The notes under the pieces are model-generated. The model made no database searches, was not told where the DNA came from, and saw only the letters and a list, made by a program, of their open reading frames with translations. Source: Saururus chinensis (Eukaryota; Streptophyta; Magnoliopsida; Piperales; Saururaceae). Taken from it: a stretch of 64,000 nucleotides of DNA. Within the stretch, counting starts at the first letter, position 1; each line of letters starts with the position of its first letter. The translations under genes were made by a program, and so were the position numbers. Below are positions 24,500 to 35,965 of this stretch, in pieces. The DNA lies in NCBI GenBank assembly GCA_035235625.1, contig CP141148.1:28769057-28833056 (forward strand). Direction: 5' to 3'.

Positions 24500-26449
24500 A
24501 GAAAATTTGGCCACCTTCAGAAAGATTGCCAGAAAAGAAAGGAATGGTTCCAAAAGAAAGGTATTGATTCAATTTATGTTTTTGAATCTAACCTTACTGA
24601 AGTTCCTTCTAATACTTGGTGGGTAGATTCAGGGGCTACTACTCATGTTTCCAACACTTTGCAGGGATTCCTTACGACCCGAACCACAAACCTAAAGGAG
24701 AACTTTCTGTTCATGGGAAATCGGGATAAAGTTCCCATTGAAGCCATTGGTACTTATAAGTTATTCCTATATAGTGGACATCACTTAGATTTATTTGAAA
24801 CTCTTTATGTACCCTCAGTTTCTAGAAATCTAGTTTCATTATCGAGACTTGATGTTGATGGATACACATTTAAGTTTGGGAATAAGTGTTTTAGCCTATT
24901 TAAGAATGCTTCATGTGTTGGTTCTGGTATTTTATGTGATGGCTTATATAAATTTAATATTGATGATTATTTTTCTGCTTCATTGCTTTCCCTGCATACT
25001 TATGTTGGTGCTAAACGTAGCTTTATTAATGAAAATTCCTCAAACTTGTGGCATAGAAGATTGGGACACATTTCCCGAGAAAGAATGGAAAGATTAGTAA
25101 AAGATGGGATTCTTCATAATATTGATTTTACTGATCTTGGTGTGTGTGTAGATTGTATTAAAGGAAAACAAACCAAACACACAAAGAAGGGTGCCACAAG
25201 GAGTAAGGAACCTCTTGAGATAGTCCATACAAATATTTGTGGGCCTTTTGATGTTCCATCTTTTGGTGGAGAAAAGTACTTTATCACCTTTATAGATGAT
25301 TTTTCACGTTATGGTTATGTTTATTTGTTAAATAATAAATCTCAAGCAGTGAATACCGTTGAGGTATACATTACTGAGGTTGAAAGACGATTAGATAGAA
25401 AGGTGAAAATCATAAGGTCTGATAGAAGTGGCGAATACTTTGGAAGATATGATGAAACAGGACAACACCCAGGTCCATTTGCTAAACTTCTTGAAAGCAA
25501 AGGCATATGTGCTCAATACACTATGCCTGGAACGCCTTAGCAGAATGGTGTGGCTGAAAGGCAAAATCGTACTCTTATGGATATGGTTAGAAGTATGATA
25601 AGTAATTCCACTTTATCCTCATCTATGTGGATGCATGCACTAAAGACTGCTGTTTATTTGTTAAACAGGGTTCCTAGTAAGGCATTTTCAAAAACTCCTT
25701 TTGAGTTGTGGATTGGAAGGAAACCCAATTTAAGACACCTACATGTTTGGGGTTGTCCAGCAGAAGTGAGAATTTATAATCCACATGAAAAGAAATTGGA
25801 TTCGAGGACAATCAGTGGTTACTTTATTGGTTACCCTGAAAAATCCAAAAGGGTATAGGTTTTACTGTCCTAATCATAGTACAAGAATTATTGAAACTGG
25901 TAATGCAAGATTCTTGGAAAATGGTGAAATCAGTGGGAGTGTTACAACTCAAAATGTGGTAATTAAAGAAGTTAAGGTGCATGTCCCATTACCCATAACT
26001 ACTAAACAAATTGTTGTTCCTATAATTGATGTATGTCCTATCAATCAAGAACGACAATCTAAGGAACCACAACTTGTTGGTCCTTCAATAGTTGAACAAC
26101 ATGATGAAATGGAACAACAAGATAATATTTCAACACTCCATAATGAGATTGTCACCAATGAGCAAATAGTAGATGAACCACAAATAGCCTTAAGAAGATC
26201 TAAAAGGATCAGAAAACCAGCTATTTCTAATGATTATTTGGTTTATCTACAAGAATCTGATTATGATATTGGGACATCTAAAGATCCGGTTTCATTTTCA
26301 CAAGCCATAGGAAGCATTAATTCTGAAAAATGGATTGAAGCCATGAATGATGAGTTAAACTCAATGTCCCAAAATGAAGTCTGGGAACTCGTTGAATTGC
26401 CCAAAGGATACAAGAAAGTGGGTTGCAAATGGATCTTTAAATCAGATAT
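24500..26449 (+). mobile_element. Inverted partial pol copy inside Copia-2
   Basis: Plus-strand sequence matching about 22680-20770 of the same element in reverse. It runs from the knuckle through protease and integrase to the beginning of the reverse-transcriptase region. By protein comparison the two arms are nearly identical, with scattered single-residue differences. The copy stops exactly where the right LTR begins, at a short shared phrase, AATCA-ATAT. The arms are separated by about 1.8 kb. Confidence 0.85.
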
Positions 26450-26793
26450 CGTACAAATTAATTTATCTATTACTATCTACTATTTTTTTCAAAAGAACTA
26501 GCGCACCTGGTTCCATTCCGAATCGACGAATCTTCATAGGATAGGTTTCTCTCCCTTAGCCCTTTCGTTCTGACGATTTTCACTTGAGATGGATCATCAC
26601 CGTCGTGGTTTTTTTTTTTTTGTCGGGCAGAGAGAGGACCATCTCCTCTATTTTTTATCTTCACGTAACCGCTTCCATCAAGCGGTTACAACGTTCACTT
26701 TTGTAAGACCAATCGTAAACAAGATAGATATACTCATTATTATTTATTAATTATCATATGGGACCACATACGGGACCAATGAAATTGTTTACA
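26450..26793 (-). repeat. 5' LTR of Copia-2
   Basis: Direct-repeat partner of 19100-19442. It ends at GTTTACA on the plus strand, followed by unrelated flank. Confidence 0.85.
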
Positions 26794-27072
26794 AAACATA
26801 CTTGGAAGAAAAATCATACCACAGACCCTTGTACGAGCAATTTGTTTTGTAAAAAAGCAAAATTTACAATCAAATGCGAAAGAGTGCAAAAGGGATCAAA
26901 TTGGCCAGTATCTCACTACGTAGCGACCCTACCGACCTACCCTCATCCTATCTATTGGAAACAAATGAGATTGAGCAAGAAAAAAGGGACAAGGAGAATC
27001 AGAGACAGGGGAAACAGGAATATGCAACCGAAAAACAGAGAATGAAAAAACCTAGAGAAGTAGACAGATGAC

Positions 27073-27209
27073 AAACTGGCGGGAATCGGGCTAGGTGGAT
27101 CTATAGAATCACTTAAAGGCGATTTTCTGACCGCTATCCAGCGTCCCTCGGTAGACAACGTTGGGCACCTTCTCGCCATGCTAGGAGACGATGTTATCCG
27201 CGGAGAAAG
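27073..27209 (-). pseudogene. Fragment of a BSK-type receptor-like cytoplasmic kinase
   Basis: On the minus strand this reads F-S-A-D-N-I-V-S, a stop, H-G-E-K-V-P-N-V-V-Y-R-G-T-L, I-A-F-K and R-Q-F. That pattern is specific to the N-lobe of brassinosteroid-signalling kinases (BSK), whose usual form is N-I-V-S-E-H-G-E-K-A-P-N-V-V-Y-x-G. The stretch of about 45 codons contains three in-frame stops (in place of E, of R after the conserved K, and of the W of S-A-W-P) and ends at the usual R-Q-F position. It is clearly a dead piece. It lies just inside the right subterminal repeats of the CACTA-type composite, which suggests capture. Confidence 0.7.
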
Positions 27210-27389
27210 AGGAAATATGGGGACGAAAATACTAGGGAGAGGGGAAGGTCGGGGGAAATTCGTGGTGAGGAGAGGGGAAAGAGAAGGAGAGGAAAAGGCG
27301 GGGGAAGAGGGATAAAGGCGTGGGTTGATGAAATGAGGAGGGGAAATGGCGAGGCCTAGAGGGGGAAAAGGCGCGGGTTGACAAAACGA

Positions 27390-27993
27390 GGATCATCAGC
27401 GACGGCTAAAGTTGGCCATCACAGATGGAAATAATAGCGAAAACACTAAAAGCGACTACTCTTGACCATCAGCGACGACATTAATTAGCCATCGCAGATA
27501 ATGACTTATTAGCAATGGCCAACCAATAAAGTTTTTTCGTGAATCAATATAGTCGTTGTTTCTCAATTATGAGCTAAAAAATATTTTAAACTAATTTTTT
27601 TTATTAGTGATGCTTTTAAAGGCGTCGTTAATAACTATTTTTTATTTTTTACTAATTAGCGAAGCAAAAAAATGTTGTTAATATTTTTTAAAAAAATATG
27701 TATTAGTGATGATTTTTAAATTAATTTTAAAAAATAATTTTTATTTTATTAGTGATATTTTTTCTAAGTATTGCTAATAGAACTTTTACTGATATTTAAA
27801 AATAACAATAATAATATTATTAGTAACGCTTTTTAAAGTATGACAAAAAAACTTATATTAGCAATATAAGAAAAAACTTTACTAATAACAATACTAGTGG
27901 AGATGCTTTTTCATATTCGTCGCTAATGAGCAGTTGCGAGGGCTCTATTAGCGATGCTTAAAAACATAATTGATAGTCTTTTTTCTTGTAGTG
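27390..27993. repeat. Right CACTA subterminal repeat region and terminus
   Basis: Contains repeated ATCAGCGACG, TAGCCATCGC and TTAGTGATG / TTAGCGATGC phrases and ends TTTTTTCTTGTAGTG. The outer part (27560-27900) is strongly AT-rich and more degenerate. Confidence 0.65.
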
Positions 27994-28293
27994 TTTTGTT
28001 TAACTTAAAAGAGTGCAAAAGAGAGGATGAATATGTTGTCCGCAAGAAAAGACATGCAGCAAGAAGCCAATAATAAACACAACAAAGTACAAGATACATA
28101 ACAACATAAGGTACACCCAAAAAGGTTAAACAAAGATACATAAATGTAAAATGTGTTTCAATAGTTAAAAACAGTTGCACTTCAATGAGATTCAAATGGA
28201 AGTCTTGCAAAGATGGTAATCAAACTAGTTATTGACTAAGCATAACCCATTTTGACTAAGCATAACCCACAACTGCAGCTAAAAATAGGTGGG

Positions 28294-31200
28294 TTATGCG
28301 CCGATTGAATAACCATATTTGAAACGACAACGACACTCACTATGGAGGACTTTTATAGATTTATCCACTAATGCAAACGATTTGGAGTAAGTCTCCTTGT
28401 ACTGGGCAACACTGTAACTTCCATGAAAATAGTTGAGAGGATCAAGATTTTGATGGCGTAGAGTCGCCGCAGCATGCCGGCAAGGCATCATCAGAACCTG
28501 CCAGCGACGACAAGAGCAAGTTTGCTTCTCAAGGTCCACTACGTATCGCTTATCATCATAATCAGACTCAATGCCAAATGCTGTCGAACTATCCATGTGA
28601 ACCTCCAACTTCTCGAATGCCCACGTCCACAAACTTCGATACCGTTCCGCTGAGGGAACTATAGTATTTACCCACTTCAAGCTCTTTTGATACCTTATTT
28701 GATAAAGATTTGCTGCTTTTACTCGGATTTCCTCCATCATTGAAAGGATTGGTGAATCAAGCACACATACAATTGTACAAAAGAAAACGTCTTGTGAGTC
28801 ACGATCTTCTTCCATCATATATATATCTACAGAGTCCAAGTCCAGTGCCAAATAAGCACCCTCAAAGTAGGAGTAGGACCAATGTCTGGGATTCTTGTTA
28901 CAAAGCCAATCATATGCTTTTTTAGACAGCCTACTTATCATATCCATTTGGACCTCAAAGTCTTCCCTCGTTTCTGCAATTGATGCTTCAAAAATTCGGT
29001 GCATCAAATCTATCTTATTAGTTTCCTGGTCACAGCCACAGACTTGGGAAATGAGGTGCTTTCGGTCGTAGAATATATATGCCCGTGGAAAGATATCGCT
29101 GATCGCCTCATACAATAACTTCTTCTCGCTGTCTATTGATACTGTTAATCTCGTGCTGCTTGTGTTTTTTAAAATGCTTCTAAGCTCGGTACAGAACCAC
29201 AACCAACTCTTTTTAGTTTCTGCCTCACATACTCCAATTGACAGCGGAAATTTATCGCCTTCCCCATCACCCCCCAAGGCAACATAGACTGCATAAGGGA
29301 AACTTGTACGTCTTTCAGACTCAATATAGATAATAGGCCGTGATTGACGATAGCTATGAAGCGGAGCGGAATATGCAACAAACAGTCTAAATTCATCACC
29401 TGTCTTAGAGAACTTCGCCACACTTTCAGGATTCGTTTCTCGTATTTTCTTGCAATACTCTCCAACCTTTTCCAATTGATTGGATTTCAGGACAGGATAA
29501 AAAGATTTGGAGTAAGTCTCCTTGAACTGCGAAATTCTGTAAGTTTCATGATAATAGTTGCTAGGATCAAGATTTTGATGGAGTAGAGCCCTCACAGCAT
29601 GGTTGCAGGGCATCTTTACACGCTGCCAGTAACCACAAGAGCAAGTTTGCTTCTCAAGGTCCACATCGTTTCGCTTATGTCTATTCTCAATGTCAAATCC
29701 TGTCAAACTATTCATGAGAAGCATATTTGATCTAGAGTCAATGCCAAAGTATGGCAAACAACGAGTTTTCTTTGTGAATAAATCTTCGTCCCATGGGTTT
29801 AATAAAATTTTGCAGCCATTTCTCCCATTGATATGATTTATCCACATCAAGCTGTTTCGATACCTTCCACGATAAATATTTGCAGCTTCTACTCGGATTT
29901 TCTCCATCATAGAAACGATTGGCAATTCTATAGTGCCAAGGAATTCGTCCTTATAATCCAACCTCTGTGTCCAATTTGGCAATTCTCCCCCAAAATGGGT
30001 GGCGGACCAATGTTTGAAATTCTTGTTACAAAGCCAAAAATATGCTTTTTTAGACTTCGTTCTTATTATATCCATTTTGACGCCAAAGTCTTCCCTCGTT
30101 TCTGCAATTGACGCTTCCCAAATTAGGCCCACCAAATCTTCATTTATCAATTTCCTGGTCACAACCAACGGCTTGGGAAATGAGGTGCTCTGGCGTAGAA
30201 TATATATGCATCAGGAAAGACATTGCTGATCGCTTCAGACAATAACTTATTCTCACTGTCTATTATTACTGTTAATCTAGTACTGCTTGTGCTTTTTAAA
30301 ATGCTTTTAAGCTCGGTACAGAACCACGACCAATTCCCTTTAGTTTCTGCCTCACTTACTCCAATTGACAGCGGAAATTTATCGCCTTCCCCATCAACCC
30401 CAAAGGCCAAATAGACTGCATATGGGTAAATTGTACGTTTTTCAGACTCAATACAGATAATACACCGTGATTGACGATAGCTATGAAGCGAAGCGGAATA
30501 TGCAACAAACAGTCTAAATTCGTCGCCTGTCTTGGAGAAATTCGCGACACTTCCAGGATTCGTTTCTAGTATTTTCTTGCAATACTCTCCAACTTTTTCC
30601 AATTGAAAACTATTCATCTCCATAGAATCAGACCCTGTTAAAGATTCGTCAGATAATTCTTCGCATGGATTCTGATCAATTTCCGAAAGCATACCGTGTT
30701 GGTTTTCGCCAGAGTCTAAATCTTGACTCTGTCCACCAAACTCAGTAACCACATCTTGAGAAAATACACCGTCCATCAGATGATTCTTCCCTGAAGCCAA
30801 GTGCTCGCCCTGTCCAATTGCACCAATACACTTTGATAGGTCCCCCAAACCTTCAAACTCCTTGTCCACTGCATCGCCCTGTCCAATTGTACCCATTTCC
30901 AATAGCTGCCGGTGCTGGTTTTCATAGGCCACATCCTGACTATGTCCACCAATTTCGATGGCCCGTTCTTCAGAAAGCACCTTCTCTAAAAGTTTCCCCC
31001 TGGATGCCAACTGCTTGTGCTGCCTAACTCTGTTCCCTCTGCCAACACTGCCCAAGGGCTCAGATTGCTTTTGTTGCATCTCCTTACTAGCTAACTTTCT
31101 GGCCCTCCAAACCTTGTTGTAATTTAAATCTATGCCATATCGAGATTTGATGTCCTTGATAATATCCTTTATTTCTTGATTTTCCTTGTGGTGAACCATT

Positions 31201-31597
31201 ATAAAGTTGCTAATCCACTTAATAGTTGCGTGCTCATTGATCGTCTCGGGTAATGCCACACATGTGTGATTTTGCAAGGACCGGATTTGAAAGGTACCTG
31301 AGGCACCAATCTTACGGGCATGCATATGCCATGAACAATTTTCATCTGCGCATCGAAGTGTATACCGCATTTTATCTGTCTTCAACCGCTTCAACTTAAT
31401 ACGCTGACAAATTGCTTCCTCATGCACTGCATGCTTAAGTGCAGCTAAATCAGGAAATTCTAGACCCACCTTCAAAGTAGAACTTGAGGTTGGTAATTCA
31501 TCATGAGGAAATTTAGGTAATTCTTGGTTATCCAGCTCAATTGAAATTTGTTCAAATGGATTACGTGGGCCCTGTGCTAATCCATCTTGAGGATCCT
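28294..31597 (-). CDS. MuDR/MULE-derived protein exon with two MULE-SWIM modules
   Basis: The exon starts after a clean acceptor (GTTTGCAG) at 31597; no ATG precedes it in frame, so it is an internal exon. Order: a MuDR DNA-binding zinc domain with C-x4-C...H-x-C (about 31480-31100); a low-complexity linker with two sets of G-x-S-Q-D repeats; MULE-SWIM module 1 (about 30608-29481); module 2 (about 29480-28294). Both modules keep the zinc ligands C-x-C...P-C-x-H of SWIM, but the usual first catalytic motif D-G-T-H-L is replaced by I-E-S-E in both, so strand-transfer activity is doubtful. One frameshift near 30160-30200 links the two frames. The family acts in the nucleus; domesticated members (MUSTANG, FHY3/FAR1 kin) are transcriptional regulators. 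No Mutator terminal repeats were seen. It is either a domesticated gene or a dying copy. Confidence 0.75.
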
Positions 31598-31730
31598 GCA
31601 AACAACTTATAAAAGTTTCACCTCTTGCTAGCGTTTCACCCTTGTCTCCCTCATTAGCTCCCTCTAGAATAGTCCTAATACCGAAACATTGATAACATGA
31701 GGACTAAATCAAACTGGGATTTGAATCACG

Positions 31731-32007
31731 TGAGTAGGTGGATTAGTCAATTCTATACAAGAAAAATTAAAGATAAAAATAAAAACAAAATAACTTAAAT
31801 ATAAAATAAAATAACTAACTTGATTCTAATTTTTGACTTTTTAATCTTCTCTGAAGTACACAATAGTAAACTAATCTTGATAGAATTAGGTGACAATATT
31901 TAATCTAATTCTTACTAAATAAGGAGTATAGCTATTAATAATTAAAATATGAATTAAATCTAACCTAAAATAGGAATGTAATCTAATTTAATTTTAAGGT
32001 CATAACA
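31731..32007 (-). repeat. 3' LTR of the GH3-bearing element
   Basis: Minus-strand start TGTTATGACC, end ACTCA; 277 bp. It aligns along its length with 38665-38941 (shared phrases such as AAAGTACACAATA and ATCTAACCTAAAATAGGAAT). Confidence 0.8.
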
Positions 32008-35000
32008 TTCTACCCCGTTTTTGCTCCACCTTGTCCTCAAGGTAGTCGTCAATATGTTCATTGAATGATTTGCCTAGCTTGGACAAAGAGTAGACCCGTA
32101 GTGTAGGCAAAAAACCACATGTAACCTATATGGGACCCATGTGAAACAGGCATATGCTGAGTTTATTTGCTTTGACGAAAACCCGAATGAGAAGAGTTGT
32201 ATCGAGATTTGCTTGTCCAAAGCTTGGCTAAAGCTAGAACCGTTATATTATGACATAGGCGATTGGACTTGGATCGAGGGCAGTGAGGAGTCTAACGGGT
32301 CATGGAAACAAAAGATGAATGCTAGAGCTATATCCAGATAGCTTCCCTGGCCAATTCCCTATGTTTCTTGCTTCTGAGATGGTTAACAAAGCTTGTGTCT
32401 GCCAAGGTATTTTCAAAAAGGTCCATCATGAATTTGACATGCAATGTCCTCTTCATTGCATCATCAATTCGGCTCATGGGGATAACTTTTTTCTTCACTA
32501 GGTCGGTAAGATCATCAATAAAGCCAGTGTGGTTGTATAGAACCATAATCATGTCCATACCAGCACTGACTCTAGTGTTAACAAAGTATTAGTAGTTAAC
32601 ACTAGGTGAAGACATAATTTTGTCAATACCGTGCCAATCTGAGATAACAAAGCCCCTGAAACGAAGCTTATTCTTGAGGAAGCTGGTGAAAAGATCACGA
32701 TTGGCATGCATTTTCTTCCCATACCCACTTGAATAAGAAACCATGACAGTAGAAACACCTCTCATGAATGAGTTAAAGTATAGAGGCATATGAATGCTCA
32801 ATCAGTCATGGTAGTCGATGATGGTCTTGTTCTCATTGATGCCATTGGTTGTTCCACCATCCCCAAGATAATGCCTAGCACAAGCAACCACATTTTTCTA
32901 TCCAGCAACATAAGGCACGCTCTTGCGAGAATTAGAGGCAATATCTACCCGTAAACGAGAGGGTTTTCACTATAGCTCCCATAGCACCGACCCCAATGGG
33001 GATCTCTGCATACTGTAATACTAGGTGCAAAAACATGAGGAATGTCAGTTGTAAGATCTCTAACTTAATTGGGTTTAATTTCCATTTTAATTATGTGAAT
33101 TGTGTGGGTTTTGTTTAATTGTCAATTTGATTTGAATTTTGAGGTTAAGGGTCAATAATTATAGCTTTAATAAGATTTAATATCTTTTATATAAGTTTAA
33201 GTGTCAAACTTGATTTATCCAATTTTTATGAATTTTATAAGATTTTATCATAATTTTTATTTATTAATAGTGCAGACACCTCGTCGTGGGCCTTGTCCAT
33301 GTTGGATGGCGTGTGACCCACTTAACCTTATAAACTTCTATTAATTTATTTTAGTGGATTTTTAAGTAATTAAATTTATGTTAGACCAATAATAACCACT
33401 TAGAGCGTTTTTAACCAATTTTATAGCCAAAAAGTTTATCTATACAGCCCAAAACTCTTACTATTTAAAGAAAACTTTAATTATTTACCCAAATAGAAAA
33501 GAGTTGTGCTAGGAGAAAGAAGGTGTTCTACCCCATTTCCCAAAGAAAAAATAGATTAATGTATGTTTTTTTGACCTAATCACTCATAATCTTTCGATTT
33601 TAGTCTTAATCCTCTGTATCTCCATTTCCCCCAAATTCATTATTTATTTCTTCTATCAAAAATCTTAATTTTAATTTTTATTTAAAATTCTAAATAGGTA
33701 ATTTCGTTTTTAACCAAAAGATATTCTAGATATACCTATTTTCAAGTTGATTTGAGGCTATTAGTCAATTTTAATTAAGTTTTAATAAAAACTCTGATTT
33801 TTGGGTAGGATTTCTTAAGTATTGAAACTTCTTCGTACATTCAAAGGCTTCATAGAGGTATTATATTGTTTAGTTTTATCCATTGAAATGCATGATTTTA
33901 GATTTAAATAGGTTCATGCTTCATTTTGATCTTTAATGGTAATTTATTAAAAAGAGTAATATTTATGGTTATTTTCTTATTATTAAGCATAAAAATAATT
34001 AGATCTATCATGTTCTAGAGTTAGATTTTAATATTATGATATTTTATGGTGATTTTAAAATTTTTCTTAAATTTTAGAATATTTTTGGTTTGAATTTCAT
34101 AAGGTTGAAGACGAGCTAGGAAAAAGTGGACTTTGAAGGGAGTTTGAACGAACCACATAGGCTATTGAACAGCCAGGCATTCGAGCCGATCGAACGCCAA
34201 CACTATAGGTTTGATATTTAGTCTATTTTTTTTGTAATTTCAGTCATTTCTTGTTCTCTTCTCATAAATCTAATTCGTTATGACTAAAATGAGTTACTAT
34301 TATCTATAAATATTATTATGATTGCATGAAGACCATCTTTAAATTATAATTTTGCTCAAACATGATTAGGACTATATTTGTTTAATTTTAGTATGATATT
34401 CTATTTATCTTAAATCTATATTTCATAATTTCTTCATAATTACTTGATGATTTCAGTAGGTTTTAGTTATGATCATGTATGTATACTTGCACATGTTATA
34501 TTAATTCCAGGTGGATTATATTTCACATGTTTTAGCTTAAGCATGGTTATGTTTATACTTGTCTAAGTCTAACATAATATTATACTTCTCTTAAACTTAT
34601 ATTTCGATGTTTTCATCACATTTACTTCATAATTCTAGTAGGATAGGGCTATGATAAAATTATAAATGATTGTGTATATAACATTGATTATAGTTTATTT
34701 ATGTTCACATGTCTTAGCTTAGGTTTGAGCACTACCACTTATATACACTCTTGTGTAGATATTCAGGAGTTTATTTGACCGAGATGGACCATGTTTCATG
34801 CACACGGGGAGTGATTTGAGCATGTTTACTTATACTTGAACTATTTATAATTTTCTCATGTATGTATCATGTGACATGCATCATCAAAATAATTTATAAA
34901 TAAGAATTAATGGTGATTAGCCGAGATTAATCTATTGGATGCTATTAGATGTCAGACTAATCATTTGGAGGCTTATCAAATCTATTTTTGCATCTGAAAA

Positions 35001-35157
35001 TACATGGTTTTGTTTTGAGTTCCTTCGAGAACATGGTGCATCCCCAGGTTGAGATGAGTTGATTGCTATGTGAGTTAATTTATTAAGTTATTTGGACCCT
35101 AAAAATCCAAGTTGTTATGTCTGCGTGCATTGGCTTACCATGTTACTCTAATTTTCA

Positions 35158-35460
35158 TTTTGTAGGAATTTGGACCCTCCCTGCAAGGGATTGTCCTTAG
35201 CGAGTACACTGCTTTAGTTTTTCCATTGTAAGGAATTCAAACTTTCCCCATAAGGTCTATCCTTAGCGAGTAGTCTGCTCTAGTTTTCCTTCGTAGAATT
35301 CAGACATTCCTTTTTAAATATTATTTTTAGTGAGCAGGGGGTACCTTCATAGTTCGGGAACCTAATTGAAACCTTTTAGTTTTTCTTTTTATAGGAATTC
35401 AAACCTTCCCTACAAAGGGTTGTCCTTAACGAGCGGGTTGATTATTTTCTCAATTGTAAG
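35158..35460 (+). repeat. Tandem array 1 of family C (about 65 bp units)
   Basis: Four degenerate units containing TAGGAATT, a TTCC-CT phrase, GTCCTTAGCGAG and CTGCTCTAGTTTT. They correspond to the array at 13905-14195. Confidence 0.7.
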
Positions 35461-35713
35461 ACATTCACCATTAATTATTACATGTGTGTAGGAGATGCTG
35501 CTCATTAACACAGGTTGTGTAAGAATGATGAAGCTTGTGTTACATACAAAATTATAGTATAAATTTGCATAGATATCTAAGATGGTGTGGTTGATATACT
35601 TGATGTTGAAAGGTGAATGTTCTATTAAGAAACGATTATGCATGATATGTTTATAATGAGAAATGATTCATATAGGATGTGATTGTAATAATGAGTTTTA
35701 TATGTTTACATAT

Positions 35714-35716
<3 letters not shown>

Positions 35717-35748
<32 letters not shown>
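35717..35748. repeat. (AT)n microsatellite
   Basis: About 16 uninterrupted AT dinucleotides between the two tandem arrays of the family C LTR. Confidence 0.95.
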
Positions 35749-35752
<4 letters not shown>

Positions 35753-35765
35753 GAGCTATAGATGA

Positions 35766-35965
35766 ACCCATGATGTATAGGTGGCATGATACGTGCTTAT
35801 GAAATGTGGGTTATAACATGATATATAAGTGGCATGACTATGTGCTAATAAAATATGTTATATATAACATGATATGCAACTAACATGAGTACATGCTTAA
35901 GGAATGTAAATTATGATATGATGCACAAGGGGCATGGTTATAAGTGATTGTATCATGTGAATAGG
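35766..35965 (+). repeat. Tandem array 2 of family C (about 50 bp units)
   Basis: Four units built on ATGATATATAAGTGGCATGA, then a GTGCTTATGAAATGT-like phrase. It holds the same position within the LTR as the 57-bp array of family B, with different unit sequence. Confidence 0.65.

Larger units (their letters stand above)
19100..26793 (-). mobile_element. Young Ty1/copia element with inverted inner copy (Copia-2)
   Basis: One pair of direct LTRs of about 343 bp bounds 7.7 kb. From the left LTR, gag and pol are read on the minus strand (19839-23412); then comes a leader-like spacer of about 1 kb; then a second partial coding copy in the opposite orientation (24500-26449) abuts the right LTR. 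The parts seen are gag, a C-x2-C-x4-H-x4-C knuckle, a V-D-S-G-A-T protease site, integrase, reverse transcriptase and RNase H. It is broken by several disruptions and lacks a recognisable primer site at the right LTR. The LTRs differ at about nine positions by eye, implying an age of one to a few million years. Flanking five-base sequences do not match. Confidence 0.85.
16802..27993. mobile_element. CACTA-type composite carrying host gene fragments
   Basis: The left end reads CACTACAAAAAATTTGAC and the right end reads TTTTTTCTTGTAGTG, the inverted CACTACAAGAAAAAA. Both ends are flanked internally by several hundred bases of short repeats in both orientations around AGCGAC / GTCGCT cores (16820-17215 and 27390-27960), the normal architecture of an En/Spm element. 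Between them lie NDC1 and BSK fragments, both on the minus strand, and a copia insertion. The three-base flanks are CTT and TTT, so the target duplication is imperfect, and the subterminal motifs of the two sides are related rather than identical. The two ends may therefore belong to one element or to two neighbours. No CACTA transposase was recognised. Confidence 0.45.

Noticed and set aside
26844-27045. Basic plus-strand frame near the right Copia-2 LTR
   Set aside because: No family match; it spans LTR edge, unassigned flank and the antisense of the BSK fragment's neighbourhood.
31726-31730. Target-site duplication for the GH3-bearing element
   Set aside because: The flanking five bases TCACG and AAATG (38942-38946) do not match; the element is old, so I did not claim a duplication.
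32141-32341. Plus-strand 66-codon frame with charged composition
   Set aside because: It lies antisense to the GH3-bearing element between the GH3 end and the polypurine tract, matches no family I know, and is short enough to be chance.
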